64,000 nt of DNA. Origin: CAVSRC01 sp963830205. Lineage in GTDB: Bacteria > Pseudomonadota > Alphaproteobacteria > Rhizobiales > Kaistiaceae. Below, in pieces: positions 54,801 through 63,727 of this stretch; the stretch's first letter is position 1, and each line of letters starts with the position of its first letter. Location of the stretch: positions 62,001-126,000 of the forward strand of contig CAWHLP010000022.1 of the NCBI GenBank assembly GCA_963830205.1, read 5' to 3'. Below the pieces are notes generated by a model. That model was not told the DNA's origin, made no database searches, and saw only the letters and a program-made list of their open reading frames with translations. A program made the position numbers and the translations under genes.

Positions 54801-57272
54801 TGCCGCCACCGACTCGCTCGCCAGCCGGAGCGAAGACGTCGCCACCACCATCAGCGAAGCTGTGGGCGAGGTCACCCAGCGCCTGATCACCGAGTCCGGC
54901 GAGGCGACCCGGTCGCTGCGCGCCTCGGCGGCCGAGGCCGCCACCGTGCTCGGCCGTGCCCTCAACGAGATCGAGGGCATGTTCGGGGCACGCGCCTCCG
55001 CCGTCACCGACGCCCTCGAGCAGCGCACGCGCGAATTCAACGACGTGCTCGGCGCCCGCTCCGGCGAGCTTGCCGCCCTCCTCGACGGCCGCTCCAATGC
55101 GCTGCTCAGGACCCTCGACCAGCGCGGCACCGACATCGTCGAGATGGTCGTCGGCCGCAGCGAGGAAGCCTCGCGCTCGCTGCTCGAAGCCGGCGACCGC
55201 GTCGCCACCAGCTTCGCCGCCACCAACGACAAGATGCAGAGCGAGATCAGGGAGCTGACCGCGCTGCTCGACACCCGCTCCGACGCGCTGGTCAAGACCC
55301 TCGACGCGCGCGGCAGCGACATCGTCGCCACCGTGGTCAGCCGCAGCGAGGAGGCCTCGCGCTCGCTGCTCGAGGCCGGCGACCACGTCGCCACCAGCTT
55401 CGCCGCCACCAACGCGAAGATGCAGGGCGAGATCAGGGAGCTGACCTCCCAGCTCGACACGCGCTCCGGCATGCTGATCAAGGCTCTCGACCAGCGCGGT
55501 TCCGACATCGTCGCCACCGTCGTCAGCCGCAGCGAGGAGGCCTCGCGCACGCTGATCGAGTCGGGCGACCGCGTCGCCACCAGCTTCGCCACCACCAATG
55601 ACAGGCTGAAGCGCGAGATCGCCGAAATCGCCGAGCATCTTGCCGGCGCCACCGACACCCTCAACGGGCTGCTGGCCGCCACGGCACAGAACCTGGCCAA
55701 GATCGAGACCGGCCTTGCCGAGCGCTCGGGCGAGTTCTCCACCGCCATCGACCACGCGGTCGAGACCACCCAGCTCTCCGCCGGCGAACTTGGCGACCAG
55801 GTCACCCGCCTGCGCGACGTGTCGCGCGAGATCCTCGACAGCGTCAGCGGTGTGGTCAAACGCTTCGAGGAGCAGACCCACTCGCTCACCGCCGCCTCGC
55901 GCAACCTGTCGGACGTCAACCGGCAGATCGAGTTCGACCGTCGAAGAGCGCCGCCCGGCCCTGGAGGCCCTCACCGCCGGCCTGAAGACGCGCAGCGAGG
56001 AACTCGACGGGCTGATGTCGTCGTTCACGCGCATCATCAGCGAGACGCTGAAGAGCGCCGAGGAACGCGCTACCGCGGTCAGCCGCATGCTGACCGAGAG
56101 CACCGCGACGGCGACCAAGGGCGTGATGGACAACCTCGAGGGCATGAACCGCGCCGCCTCGAGCGAAAGCCGCAAGGCGGCCGAGGCCGTGCGCGAAGCC
56201 AACAAGGCGCTGGTCAGCGAGATGGGCCAGTCGGTCGGCGAGGCCACCCGCCGCTTCGGCGAGGCGACGCGCGAGATGCGCCACGCCATGCAGGAGCTGC
56301 AGCGCGAGCTCAACACGACGCGCGAGGAGCTGAAGCGCGGCGTGCTCGAACTGCCCGAGGAAGCCCGCGAGGGCGCCGAGACCATGCGCCGCGTCGTCGG
56401 CGACCAGATCAAGGCGCTGTCCGACCTGTCGGAGATCATCACCCGCCACGGCAAGCAGCTCGACCTGTCGAGCCCGGCGCTCGGTGAACCGCGGCTGGTG
56501 CGCACCAGCGTGGAGCCGGTCGCGTCGGTCGTCGCCGAGGCCGCCACGGTGGGCGAAGCCGCCCCGGCGCCGGCATCGCGCTACGCCAGCGAGATGCGCC
56601 GCAACGGCAGCAACGGGGCCGGTCCGCGCCCGGCGCCGCGTGTGGTGCAGTCGCGTCCCGCCGCGCCACCTGCCGCCGCCCCCGCACCGGCTGCCCATCC
56701 TGCGCCACAGGCGCAGGCGGCGACCAGCGAGGACGGCAATGGCGGCGGCTGGGTGTCCGACCTGCTCAGGCGGGCCTCGACCGACGAGGACGCGAACGGC
56801 GCTGCGCCGCATGAGCCGGTCCAGGCCGTAGCCGCGCCAGCACCCGCACCGCGCGCCTGCCCCCACCGCCAACGGCGGCAATGCCGCAGCCCCGGCTGCG
56901 GCGGCAGCACCGGCCGCCCCCACCGCGCCTGCCGGCACGCCGCTCAAGGCGCTGTCGGCGGACATCGCGAAGGCCATCGACCACGATGCCGCGGTGGAGC
57001 TGTGGGAGCGTCAGCGGCGCGGCGAGCGCAACATCTTCACCCGCCGGCTCTACACCATGCAGGGCCAGCAGACCTTCGACGAGATCCGCAAGAAATATCA
57101 GCGCGACGCCGAGTTCCGCTCGGTGGTCGACCACTACGTCGCGGACTTCGAGAAGCTGCTCGCCGAAGCCACCAGCAACAACAAGGACGGCCGTGTCAGC
57201 AGCCAGTATCTGATGTCTGACACCGGCAAGGTCTACACCATGCTGGCCCACGCCAGCGGGCGTTTCGACTAA
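51864..57272 (+). pseudogene. Growth-pole-ring (GPR)-like giant coiled-coil membrane protein, frame broken three times
   Basis: About 1800 residues. The N-terminus is disordered and Pro/Arg-rich; two membrane helices follow (about residues 190-240: AVSAVWALAVIVYALSTG, LLIIALSIGVPIAFFWG). Then come more than 1000 residues of apolipoprotein-like helical repeats (such as RGNAIYERILSSSREIADSI) and the conserved tail ERNIFTRRLYTMQGQQTFDE to AHASGRFD. Single extra bases near 54149, 55932 and 56848 shift the frame; the three together restore it, so the intact C-terminus is in the starting frame. The first two breaks fit one extra T before TCGA(T/C)CGTCGA. The layout matches the Agrobacterium GPR protein, needed for polar growth. 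Confidence 0.82.
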
Positions 57273-57299
57273 CTCCGGACGTACGCACAACCGGAAAGG

Positions 57300-57336
57300 A
57301 AAGGGCGCGGGCTCCGGCTCGCGCCCTTTCTCTTTT
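57300..57336. terminator. Rho-independent terminator between the GPR-like and MFS genes
   Basis: AAAGGGCGCG and CGCGCCCTTT form a 10-base stem around GGCTCCGGCT, followed by CTCTTTT. It lies 28 bases after the GPR-like stop and ends at the MFS stop codon, so it may serve both convergent genes. Confidence 0.85.
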
Positions 57337-58472
57337 CAGCCGGGCCCACCGGCAGCGTGCCGGAACACCAGGAACATCGCCAGGCTGGCGCCGGCCACCG
57401 GGACCATGAACAGGAAGGCGTCGATGCCGAAGCCGGCATAGAGCGGCCCGGCCAGCGCCGTGGTGGCGGCGAGCAGAAGGCCGACGAACATGGCGTAGAT
57501 GCCCTGCGCCGACGCCGTCATCCGCTCCGGCACGATGCGCGCGATGAGATGCTGGGTGCCGAAGGTGTTGGCACCGAAGGTGAGCCCGTGCAGGCCCTGG
57601 AGAAGGGCATAGCCGAGGAAGCCCGGCGCCAACGGGAAGAGCGACCAGCGCAGGATGCCGGCCGCTGCGCCCAGCGCCAGCAGGCCGTAGGCGCCGAGAT
57701 GGCGGAGCACCCTGCCCGACCACAAGAGCACGGCGACCTCGGCGGCAAGGCCGATCGCCCACAGGCCGCCGATCTGGAAGGCGGAGAAGCCGAGGCCGTG
57801 CCAGGTGATGCTGCCGAAGCTGTTGAGCATGGCGTGGCTCGCCTGGGTGAGGCCGCTCGCCGCCATCAGGCCGAGGAAGGCGCGGTTGCCGAGCACCGCC
57901 CGCGACGGCCGGTTGTCGGGCTTCTCCGCGTCGTCGCGTGGCCGCTCGGCCGGCGGCGCCACCGGCAGGGCGAAGGAGCCGGCCGCCGACAGCCCCATGG
58001 CGGCGAGGATCAGCCAGAAGGTTGCCTCGGCGTGCAGGAGCCCGAGAACCGCACCGGCGCCGAGATTGGCGACGCCGAAGGAGATGGTGCCGGCCATGCG
58101 CATGCGCCCGAAATCGACGCCGAGCCGGCGGACACCGGTGAGCGCCAGGGCCAGCGCCGGCGGACTGGCGATCGCCGCGAGCGTGAGCGCCGTGCCGCTG
58201 ACCAGGAGCAGCGGCCAGAAACCCGCCGCGCCCCGGGCAAAGAGGAAGACGATTGCCGCCGGCAGGGTGAAGGTGATCACCGCGAAGCGGCGGCTCGGCG
58301 CCCGGTCGGCGTAGTAGCCGGCAAGCGGCGTCAGCAGCACCCTGAACAGGGCGGGAATGGCGATGCAGTTGGCGATCTCGACTTCCGACAGGCCGCGCGC
58401 CTGCAGCCACACCGGGAAGAACGGCGTGACGACGCCGTTGACCAGGAAATAGCCGGCGAAGAACACCGACAT
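57336..58472 (-). CDS. Major facilitator superfamily transporter (HcaT/MFS_1-like)
   Basis: This is a twelve-helix transporter of about 378 residues. Family features include FLVNGVVTPFFPVWLQARGL in helix 1, GYYADRAPSRRF in loop 2-3, and HAMLNSFGSITWHGLGFSAF and HGLTFGANTFGTQHLIARIV in the C-terminal half, as in the PF12832 group of HcaT-like permeases. The substrate is unknown. ATG at 58472 puts helix 1 at the N-terminus. A longer form from 58514 (TTG) or 58568 (GTG) is open, and a strong AAGGAGG lies at about 58570, so an N-terminal frame error cannot be excluded. Confidence 0.8.
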   Translation of the reverse strand: MSVFFAGYFLVNGVVTPFFPVWLQARGLSEVEIANCIAIPALFRVLLTPLAGYYADRAPSRRFAVITFTLPAAIVFLFARGAAGFWPLLLVSGTALTLAAIASPPALALALTGVRRLGVDFGRMRMAGTISFGVANLGAGAVLGLLHAEATFWLILAAMGLSAAGSFALPVAPPAERPRDDAEKPDNRPSRAVLGNRAFLGLMAASGLTQASHAMLNSFGSITWHGLGFSAFQIGGLWAIGLAAEVAVLLWSGRVLRHLGAYGLLALGAAAGILRWSLFPLAPGFLGYALLQGLHGLTFGANTFGTQHLIARIVPERMTASAQGIYAMFVGLLLAATTALAGPLYAGFGIDAFLFMVPVAGASLAMFLVFRHAAGGPG

Positions 58473-58580
58473 GCGCAGCGCAAAGCTCCGCTGCGCCGGG
58501 AGAGAGGCGCTCAAAAGGCATGATGACGGTCGCTGGTCCCCGGGATGCGGGCAGGAAGTGCGGGTCACCTCCTTAGTAGT

Positions 58581-58694
58581 CTAAACGCCGGGCTTGGAGA
58601 ACAGCGGCCAGCAGAAGTCCGCCGTGACCACGACGGTCAGGCCGATGGCCGCCGCCACGGCCCACGCGCGCGATGCCGTCGCTCGGCGCGGCAT
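58581..58694 (-). CDS. Possible 37-residue membrane peptide
   Basis: A short frame directly after the next gene (5-base gap) encodes MPRRATASRAWAVAAAIGLT followed by VVVTADFCWPLFSKPGV. It has one hydrophobic helix with a basic N-terminus. Spacing suggests translational coupling, but no clear ribosome site is visible, and a chance frame is possible in GC-rich DNA. Confidence 0.35.
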   Translation of the reverse strand: MPRRATASRAWAVAAAIGLTVVVTADFCWPLFSKPGV

Positions 58695-58699
58695 GGCGG

Positions 58700-59053
58700 C
58701 TAAGGCTGCTTGGGGGCCGGACAGGCGGCGCCCGGCGTCGGCTGCCAGGTCGCCGGCTTGAGCAGGACGCCCTGCATGCACAGCGAGGCGCCCTGGCTGG
58801 CCGTGCCGGTCACCGTGCCGGCCACGCCGGCCTCCGGCTTGGGCTCGGCCGCGCTGACATCGTAGAGCGTGCCGTCCGCCGCCTGGAGCATGATGCAGCC
58901 GGCCTCGACGCCGGGCTGGGGACAGCCGCTCACCGTCACCTCTTCGGCAAGCGCCGTCATCGGCCCTGCCAGCACGGCCACGGCCAGCACTGCGGCCGCC
59001 AGAACCGGCAGGCGGGATCTCTCTTCGTTCGATCGTGTGATGCGCTGCGCCAT
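58700..59053 (-). CDS. Small secreted Cys-containing protein
   Basis: The gene encodes 117 residues with a signal peptide after a basic N-terminus (LPVLAAAVLAVAVLAGPMTA, cleavage near ALA-EE). The mature part has four Cys (SGCPQPG, EAGCIML, SLCMQG, AACPAP) and a beta-rich core AADGTLYDVSAAEPKPEAGV. GGAGGAG lies before ATG 59053. No family is recognised; Cys pairs suggest disulfides in the periplasm. It is upstream of the tiny frame at 58581 on the same strand. Confidence 0.7.
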   Translation of the reverse strand: MAQRITRSNEERSRLPVLAAAVLAVAVLAGPMTALAEEVTVSGCPQPGVEAGCIMLQAADGTLYDVSAAEPKPEAGVAGTVTGTASQGASLCMQGVLLKPATWQPTPGAACPAPKQP

Positions 59054-59100
59054 TGCTCTCCTCCGAAGCCTGGTCGCCCGCGCCCCTGAAGTCGCCCGGC

Positions 59101-60093
59101 CTACGCGCGCGCCAGCGCCTCGGCCAGGACCGGCAGGTCGATATTACCGCCGGACAGCACCGCCACCAACGTGCGGCCCTTGGCCGCCACCCGGCCGGCG
59201 AGGATCGCCGCCAGGGCCACCGCGCCGCCGGGCTCGACCACCAGCTTGAGCTCGCGGAAGGCGAAGGCGACGGCGGCAAGCGCCTCGTCGTCGCTGACGG
59301 CGACGCCCGAAGCGGCATGGGCGCTGTTGATGGCGAAGCTCAGCCGCCCCGGCTGGGCGATGAGCAGCGCATCGCAGACCGAGCCCGCCTGGCGCTCATT
59401 GGCGACGATATGCCCGACGGCAAGCGAGCGGCGGTAATCGTCGAAGCCTTCCGGTTCGGCCAGCACGATCTCGGTCTCCGGCGACCAGTCGCGCACGGCA
59501 AGCCCGATGCCGGCCGACAGGCCGCCGCCGCTCGCCGGCATCACCACCGCATCGGGCGCGAGCCCGGCGGCGGCGCAATCCGCCGCGATTTCCAGGCCGA
59601 TGGTCCCCTGCCCGGCGATCACGTTGGCGTCGTTGAAGGGATGGATCAGCGTGCCGCCGTGCTCGGCGATGAAGCGCGCCGCCACCGCGTCGCGGTCTTC
59701 GCTGGCGCGGTCGTAGGCGACGATGCGGCCGCCGCTGCGCTCGGTCCGCATGCGCTTGGTCTCGGGCGCATCGGCCGGCATGATGATGGTGGCGCCCACG
59801 GCGAACAGACGGGCCGCCTCGGCCACGCCCTGGGCATGGTTGCCGGACGACATGGCGACCACGCCGCGGGCGCGCGTCTCGCGCGAGAGCGCGGCCAGCG
59901 CGTTGTAGGCGCCGCGGAACTTGAACGAGCCGGTGCGCTGAAGGTTCTCGCATTTGAGCAGCACCCGGCCGCCGACCTGCTCGTCGAGGAAGGGGTTCGA
60001 CAGCAGCGGCGTGCGCACCGCGTAGCCGGCGATGCGCTCGGCGGCGCGACGGACATCGGCAATGGTCGGCAGGCTCGGGTCGGGCGTGGTCAA
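59101..60093 (-). CDS. Threonine/serine dehydratase (PLP-dependent, type II fold)
   Basis: The gene encodes 330 residues from a TTG start at 60093 with GAGG just upstream; longer forms would overlap the glycosyltransferase. The PLP Lys lies in TGSFKFRGAYNAL, the substrate loop is SSGNHAQGVA and the phosphate loop is ASGGGLSAGIG. There is no ACT domain, so it is of catabolic or short IlvA/serine racemase-like type. It deaminates L-threonine or L-serine to the 2-oxo acid. It follows the glycosyltransferase after 10 bases. Confidence 0.88.
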   Translation of the reverse strand: MTTPDPSLPTIADVRRAAERIAGYAVRTPLLSNPFLDEQVGGRVLLKCENLQRTGSFKFRGAYNALAALSRETRARGVVAMSSGNHAQGVAEAARLFAVGATIIMPADAPETKRMRTERSGGRIVAYDRASEDRDAVAARFIAEHGGTLIHPFNDANVIAGQGTIGLEIAADCAAAGLAPDAVVMPASGGGLSAGIGLAVRDWSPETEIVLAEPEGFDDYRRSLAVGHIVANERQAGSVCDALLIAQPGRLSFAINSAHAASGVAVSDDEALAAVAFAFRELKLVVEPGGAVALAAILAGRVAAKGRTLVAVLSGGNIDLPVLAEALARA

Positions 60094-60103
60094 AGGCGGT
60101 TCC

Positions 60104-61137
60104 TCATGCGAACACCAGGCGGGGCATCTCGTCCCCCTGGCCGACGACGACATTGGCGACGAACTGGCGGGCGCTCGCCTCCCAGCTATGTTCGAGTGCG
60201 AAGGCGCGGCAGCGCTCGCGCGGGATGTCGAGGGCGGCGAGCGCCGCGGTCCTCAGATCCTCGTCGAGCGCGCCGACCGGCGCCGAGCCGATCACGTCGA
60301 GCGGTCCGGGCACCGGATAGGCGGCAACCGGCAGCCCCGCGGCGAGCGCCTCGAGAAGCACCATGCCGAAGGTGTCGGTGCGGCTGGGGAAGACGAAGAC
60401 ATCGGAGCCGGCATATGCGCTTGCGCCAATGCCTCGCCGGTCATCACGCCGAGGAAATGCACCTGCGGATAGGCGGCCTTGAGACGGACGAGGTCAGGGC
60501 CGTCGCCGACGACGACCTTGCTGCCCGGCAGGTCGAGGGCGAGAAACGCCTCGAGGTTCTTCTCCACCGCGATGCGGCCGACATAGAGGAAGATCGGCCC
60601 CGGGAACGGCAGGCGGGCGCCCTCGCGCGGGCGGAACAGGGTGCCGTCGACGCCGCGCGTCCAGTCCATGAGGTTGTTGAAGCCGCGCGCGGCGAGATCC
60701 TTGTGCAGCGTCGGCGTGGCGACCATGCAGCCGTTGCCGGCATTGTGGAAGCGGCGCAGCACCGAATAGGTCCACGGCAGCGGCACCGGCATGCGCTTGG
60801 CGATGTATTCGGGAAAGCGCGTGTGATAGCTGGTGGTGAAGCGGCGGTGATTGCGCAGGCACCAGCGCCGCACGCCGAAGCCGACCGGCCCCTCGGTGGC
60901 AACGTGGATGGCGTCGGGCTTGATGTCCTCGATGTGGCGGGCGAAGGTCGACGGGCGGGCGATCGCCAGGCGGATTTCCTTGTAGGTCGGCAGCGGAATC
61001 GTGCGGAACCAGCCCGGCGACAGGATCGTCACCTCGGCGCCCAGCCGCGGCAACTCCTCCACCAGGCGCTCGATGCTCCGCACAACGCCGTTGACCTGGG
61101 GACGCCAGGCGTCAGTCGCGATCAGCAGCCAAATCAC
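60104..61137 (-). pseudogene. Glycosyltransferase family 4 (GT-B), frame broken once
   Basis: From GTG 61137 the protein reads LLIATDAWRPQVNGVVRSIE, then TTSYHTRFPEYIAKRMPVPL, YVGRIAVEKNLEAFLALDLP and VVVGDGPDLVRL. At about 60418 the frame changes, and GSDVFVFPSRTDTFGMVLLE, the GT-B donor-site loop with E-x7-E, follows to the stop at 60104. Joined, it is about 345 residues, close to the MgtA/SqdX-like alpha-mannosyl or glucosyl transferases that glycosylate diacylglycerol. One extra base near GCGCATATGCC explains the break. It is probably peripheral at the inner membrane. Confidence 0.83.
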
Positions 61138-61220
61138 ACTTCCCCGCCTTGGGCGCCAGAACCCCGCTGGCCATCGTATTGGCTAGACCGCCCGCTGCAT
61201 AGGCTGGCAGCCGCGCGGGT

Positions 61221-61811
61221 TCAAGTGAGGGCCGGCAATGCCGAGCCGACGAGCAGGAGCGCCATGGCGATATTGAACCAGCGCCGCCGGCTGTCGCTGG
61301 ACAGGAAACGGGCAATTCCGCGGCCGAACGCCGCCCAGGCGAGGCAGTTGGGCGGCACGACGACCGCGAAAAGCGCTGCGATGCCAAGGATCTGCACAAG
61401 CCGGTTGCCGCCGGGATCGACGAACACCGTGATGCCGCTGGCGAACAGCGTCCACGCCTTCGGATTGACCCATTGGAACGCCACCGCCTGCCACAGATTG
61501 AGCGGCCGCCGGATGCCGCCGCCCTCGCCCGGCCGCGCCGCGGTGGCAATGCGCCAGGCGAGCCAGACCAGATAGGCGAAGGCAACGTATTTCAGCACGG
61601 TGTGCAGCCAGGGCAGCGCCTCGAACGCGGCGCTGATGCCCAGGCCGACACCCAGCACCATGACCGGAACGCCGAGCGCCACACCCAGGATGTGCGGCAG
61701 CGTCCGGCCGAGCCCCCAGTTCGCGCCGGAGGCAAGCAGCATCAGATTGTTGGGGCCGGGCGTCACCACCGAGGCGATGACGAAGGCGACGAGCGGCAGG
61801 GTCGTTTCCAT
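61221..61811 (-). CDS. LysE/RhtB family exporter
   Basis: The gene encodes 196 residues with six membrane helices. It starts METTLPLVAFVIASVVTPGP NNLMLLASGANWGLGR, carrying the family signature TPGPNN, then GLGISAAFEALPWLHTVLKY and WQAVAFQWVNPKAWTLFASG (NPKAW, the second signature). Such proteins export amino acids or related compounds. It is divergent from the SDR gene across 123 bases. A cytosolic signal for expression is not visible. Confidence 0.92.
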   Translation of the reverse strand: METTLPLVAFVIASVVTPGPNNLMLLASGANWGLGRTLPHILGVALGVPVMVLGVGLGISAAFEALPWLHTVLKYVAFAYLVWLAWRIATAARPGEGGGIRRPLNLWQAVAFQWVNPKAWTLFASGITVFVDPGGNRLVQILGIAALFAVVVPPNCLAWAAFGRGIARFLSSDSRRRWFNIAMALLLVGSALPALT

Positions 61812-61934
61812 CGGTCTTCTCGTTTATTTAGGTCAATAATACTGACCTATTTTCGATTTGACCAGCGCCAATTTTCGCGACGGCGATTGCGGCCGAAAGC
61901 GGCCTCGGCTACGTCGTGCTCGGGGAGCGCCTGC

Positions 61935-62714
61935 ATGGATCTTGGAATTGCCGGTCGCAAAGCCATCGTCTGCGCATCGAGCCGCGGTCTCGGGCGCGGC
62001 TGCGCGCTGGCGCTTGCCGAGGCCGGTTGCGACCTCGTCATCAACGGCCGCGACGCAGCAACGCTCGAACGCGAGGCGAAGGCCATCGCCCTCCGCTTCG
62101 GCGTGGCGGTGACGCCGGTCGCCGGCGACGTCAGCCAGCCCGCGGTCCAGCGCGCGCTGGTCGCGGCCGCTCCTCAGGCGGACATCCTCATCAACAACAA
62201 CGGTGGGCCGCCGCGCCGCGCCTTCGAGGACCTCGACCGGGAAAAGATCATCGACGGCGTCGTCCAGAACATGGTGACGCCGATCGAACTCGTCGCCGCC
62301 CTGCTCCCCGGCATGAGGGCGCACGGCTTCGGCCGCATCGTCAACATCACGTCGTTCTCGGTGAAGATGCCGATCCCCGGGCTCGACCTTTCGTCGGGCG
62401 CGCGCGCCGGACTGACCGCCTTCCTCGCCGGCGTCTGCCGCACGGTCGCCGACCGCAACATCACCATCAACAACCTGCTGCCCGGACGCATGGACACCGA
62501 CCGCCTGCGCGAAGGCCATCGCTACGCCGCTGCCGCCTCCGGAGAAGCGCCCGATGCGGTCGCGGCCGAGCAGGCGCGCGAGGTGCCGGCCGGCCGCTTC
62601 GGCACGCCGGAAGAGTTCGGGCAGGTTTGCGCCTTCCTCTGCTCCGCCCATGCGGGCTATATCACCGGCCAGAACATCCTGGTCGACGGCGGGCTGTATC
62701 CCGGCGCGTTCTGA
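61935..62714 (+). CDS. SDR-family protein with a non-canonical active site
   Basis: The gene encodes 259 residues: the Rossmann motif is ASSRGLGRGCALALAEAG, NNNGG replaces NNAG, and the Ser strand is VNITSFSVKMPIPGL. The catalytic Tyr-x-x-x-Lys is replaced by DLSSGARAGLTAF (Ser and Arg at those positions). The C-terminus is PLGRMDTDRLR-like (LPGRMDTDRL) and GQNILVDGGLYPG. A subgroup annotated as 3-oxoacyl-ACP-reductase-like shares this change; its activity is unclear. GGGGAG lies 8 bases before ATG 61935. It is followed on the same strand by an FAH-family gene. Confidence 0.85.
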   Translation: MDLGIAGRKAIVCASSRGLGRGCALALAEAGCDLVINGRDAATLEREAKAIALRFGVAVTPVAGDVSQPAVQRALVAAAPQADILINNNGGPPRRAFEDLDREKIIDGVVQNMVTPIELVAALLPGMRAHGFGRIVNITSFSVKMPIPGLDLSSGARAGLTAFLAGVCRTVADRNITINNLLPGRMDTDRLREGHRYAAAASGEAPDAVAAEQAREVPAGRFGTPEEFGQVCAFLCSAHAGYITGQNILVDGGLYPGAF

Positions 62715-62777
62715 TCAGAGTCCCCGCCGAAAGCGCCTCGAAAATCGCGAACGCGCCCAACATCCAAGGAGAAAAAA

Positions 62778-63632
62778 ATGAAGCTGCTGCGGTTTGGCCC
62801 CAAGGGCCGCGAGAAGCCGGGCATCCTCGACAAGGACGGCGCGATCCGTGACCTATCGTCGGTCGTTCCCGACATTTCGGCCGCGACGCTCGCAGCCGGT
62901 GCCATTGCCAAGATCCGCAAGGTGAAGCCGGAGAGCCTGCCCAAGGTGCGCAAGGGCGTGCGCATCGGCCCGTGCGTCAGCGGCACCGGCAACTTCATCG
63001 CCATCGGCCTCAACTATGTCGACCATGCTGCCGAGAGCAACATGGCCATCCCCAACGAGCCGATCGTCTTCACCAAGGCACCGAACTGCATCGTCGGCCC
63101 CAACGACGAGGTGATGATCCCCAAGGGCTCGAAGAAGACCGACTGGGAAGCGGAACTGGCCGTCATCATCGGCAAGGGCGGCAGCTACATCGCCAAGAAG
63201 GACGCGCTCAAGGCGATCGCCGGCTACGCCGTGTGCAACGATGTGTCGGAGCGCGAATATCAGATCGAGCGCGGCGGCGGCCAGTGGACCAAGGGCAAGG
63301 GCTGCCCGACCTTCGGCCCGCTCGGCCCCTGGCTGGTGACGCCCGACGAGATCAAGGACCCGCAGAACCTGGACATGTTCCTCGAGGTGAACGGCAAGCG
63401 CATGCAGACCGGCAACACCAGGACCATGATCTTCGGGGTCGCCCATCTCGTCAGCTATGTCAGCCAGTTCATCCGGCTCGATCCCGGCGACGTCATCACC
63501 ACCGGCACGCCGCCCGGCGTCGGCTCAGGACAGAAGCCCAATCCGATCTTCCTGAAAGGCGGCGAGACCATCCATCTCGGCGTCGCCGGGCTCGGCGAGC
63601 AGACCCAGAAGGTGGTCAAGTACAAGGGCTGA
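62778..63632 (+). CDS. Fumarylacetoacetate hydrolase family protein
   Basis: The gene encodes 284 residues of the FAH fold: IGLNYVDHAAESNMAIPNEP, DWEAELAVIIGKGG (the Asp/Glu metal ligands), GYAVCNDVSEREYQIERGGG, CPTFGPLGPWLVTPDEI and DVITTGTPPGVGSGQKPN. Enzymes of this group hydrolyse or decarboxylate acylpyruvates and ring-fission products such as 2,4-diketo-3-deoxy acids with Mg2+. AAGGAG lies 6 bases upstream of ATG 62778. The preceding SDR gene suggests a sugar-acid or keto-acid pathway (for example the fucose or rhamnose type), but this is inference. Confidence 0.92.
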   Translation: MKLLRFGPKGREKPGILDKDGAIRDLSSVVPDISAATLAAGAIAKIRKVKPESLPKVRKGVRIGPCVSGTGNFIAIGLNYVDHAAESNMAIPNEPIVFTKAPNCIVGPNDEVMIPKGSKKTDWEAELAVIIGKGGSYIAKKDALKAIAGYAVCNDVSEREYQIERGGGQWTKGKGCPTFGPLGPWLVTPDEIKDPQNLDMFLEVNGKRMQTGNTRTMIFGVAHLVSYVSQFIRLDPGDVITTGTPPGVGSGQKPNPIFLKGGETIHLGVAGLGEQTQKVVKYKG

Positions 63633-63657
63633 GCTTTGCGGGCTCCGGCGCCGGCGG

Positions 63658-63715
63658 CCCTCGTGGTTCGAGGCCCGGCTGCGCCGGGCACCTCACCATG
63701 AGGGCCTCATTGGGA
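63658..63715. repeat. Dispersed palindromic repeat (family A)
   Basis: CCCTCGTGGTTCGAGGCCC, GGCTGCGCCGGGC and CACCTCACCATGAGGGCC are near identical to the start of the copy at 41893. It lies between the convergent FAH and thiD genes. Confidence 0.65.
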
Positions 63716-63727
63716 GCCTCATCCGGG

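Noticed and set aside
51864..57272. Programmed frameshifting as the reason for the three frame changes in the GPR-like gene
   Set aside because: No slippery heptamer or pseudoknot-like context is evident, and similar breaks hit unrelated genes nearby, so sequence error is more likely.
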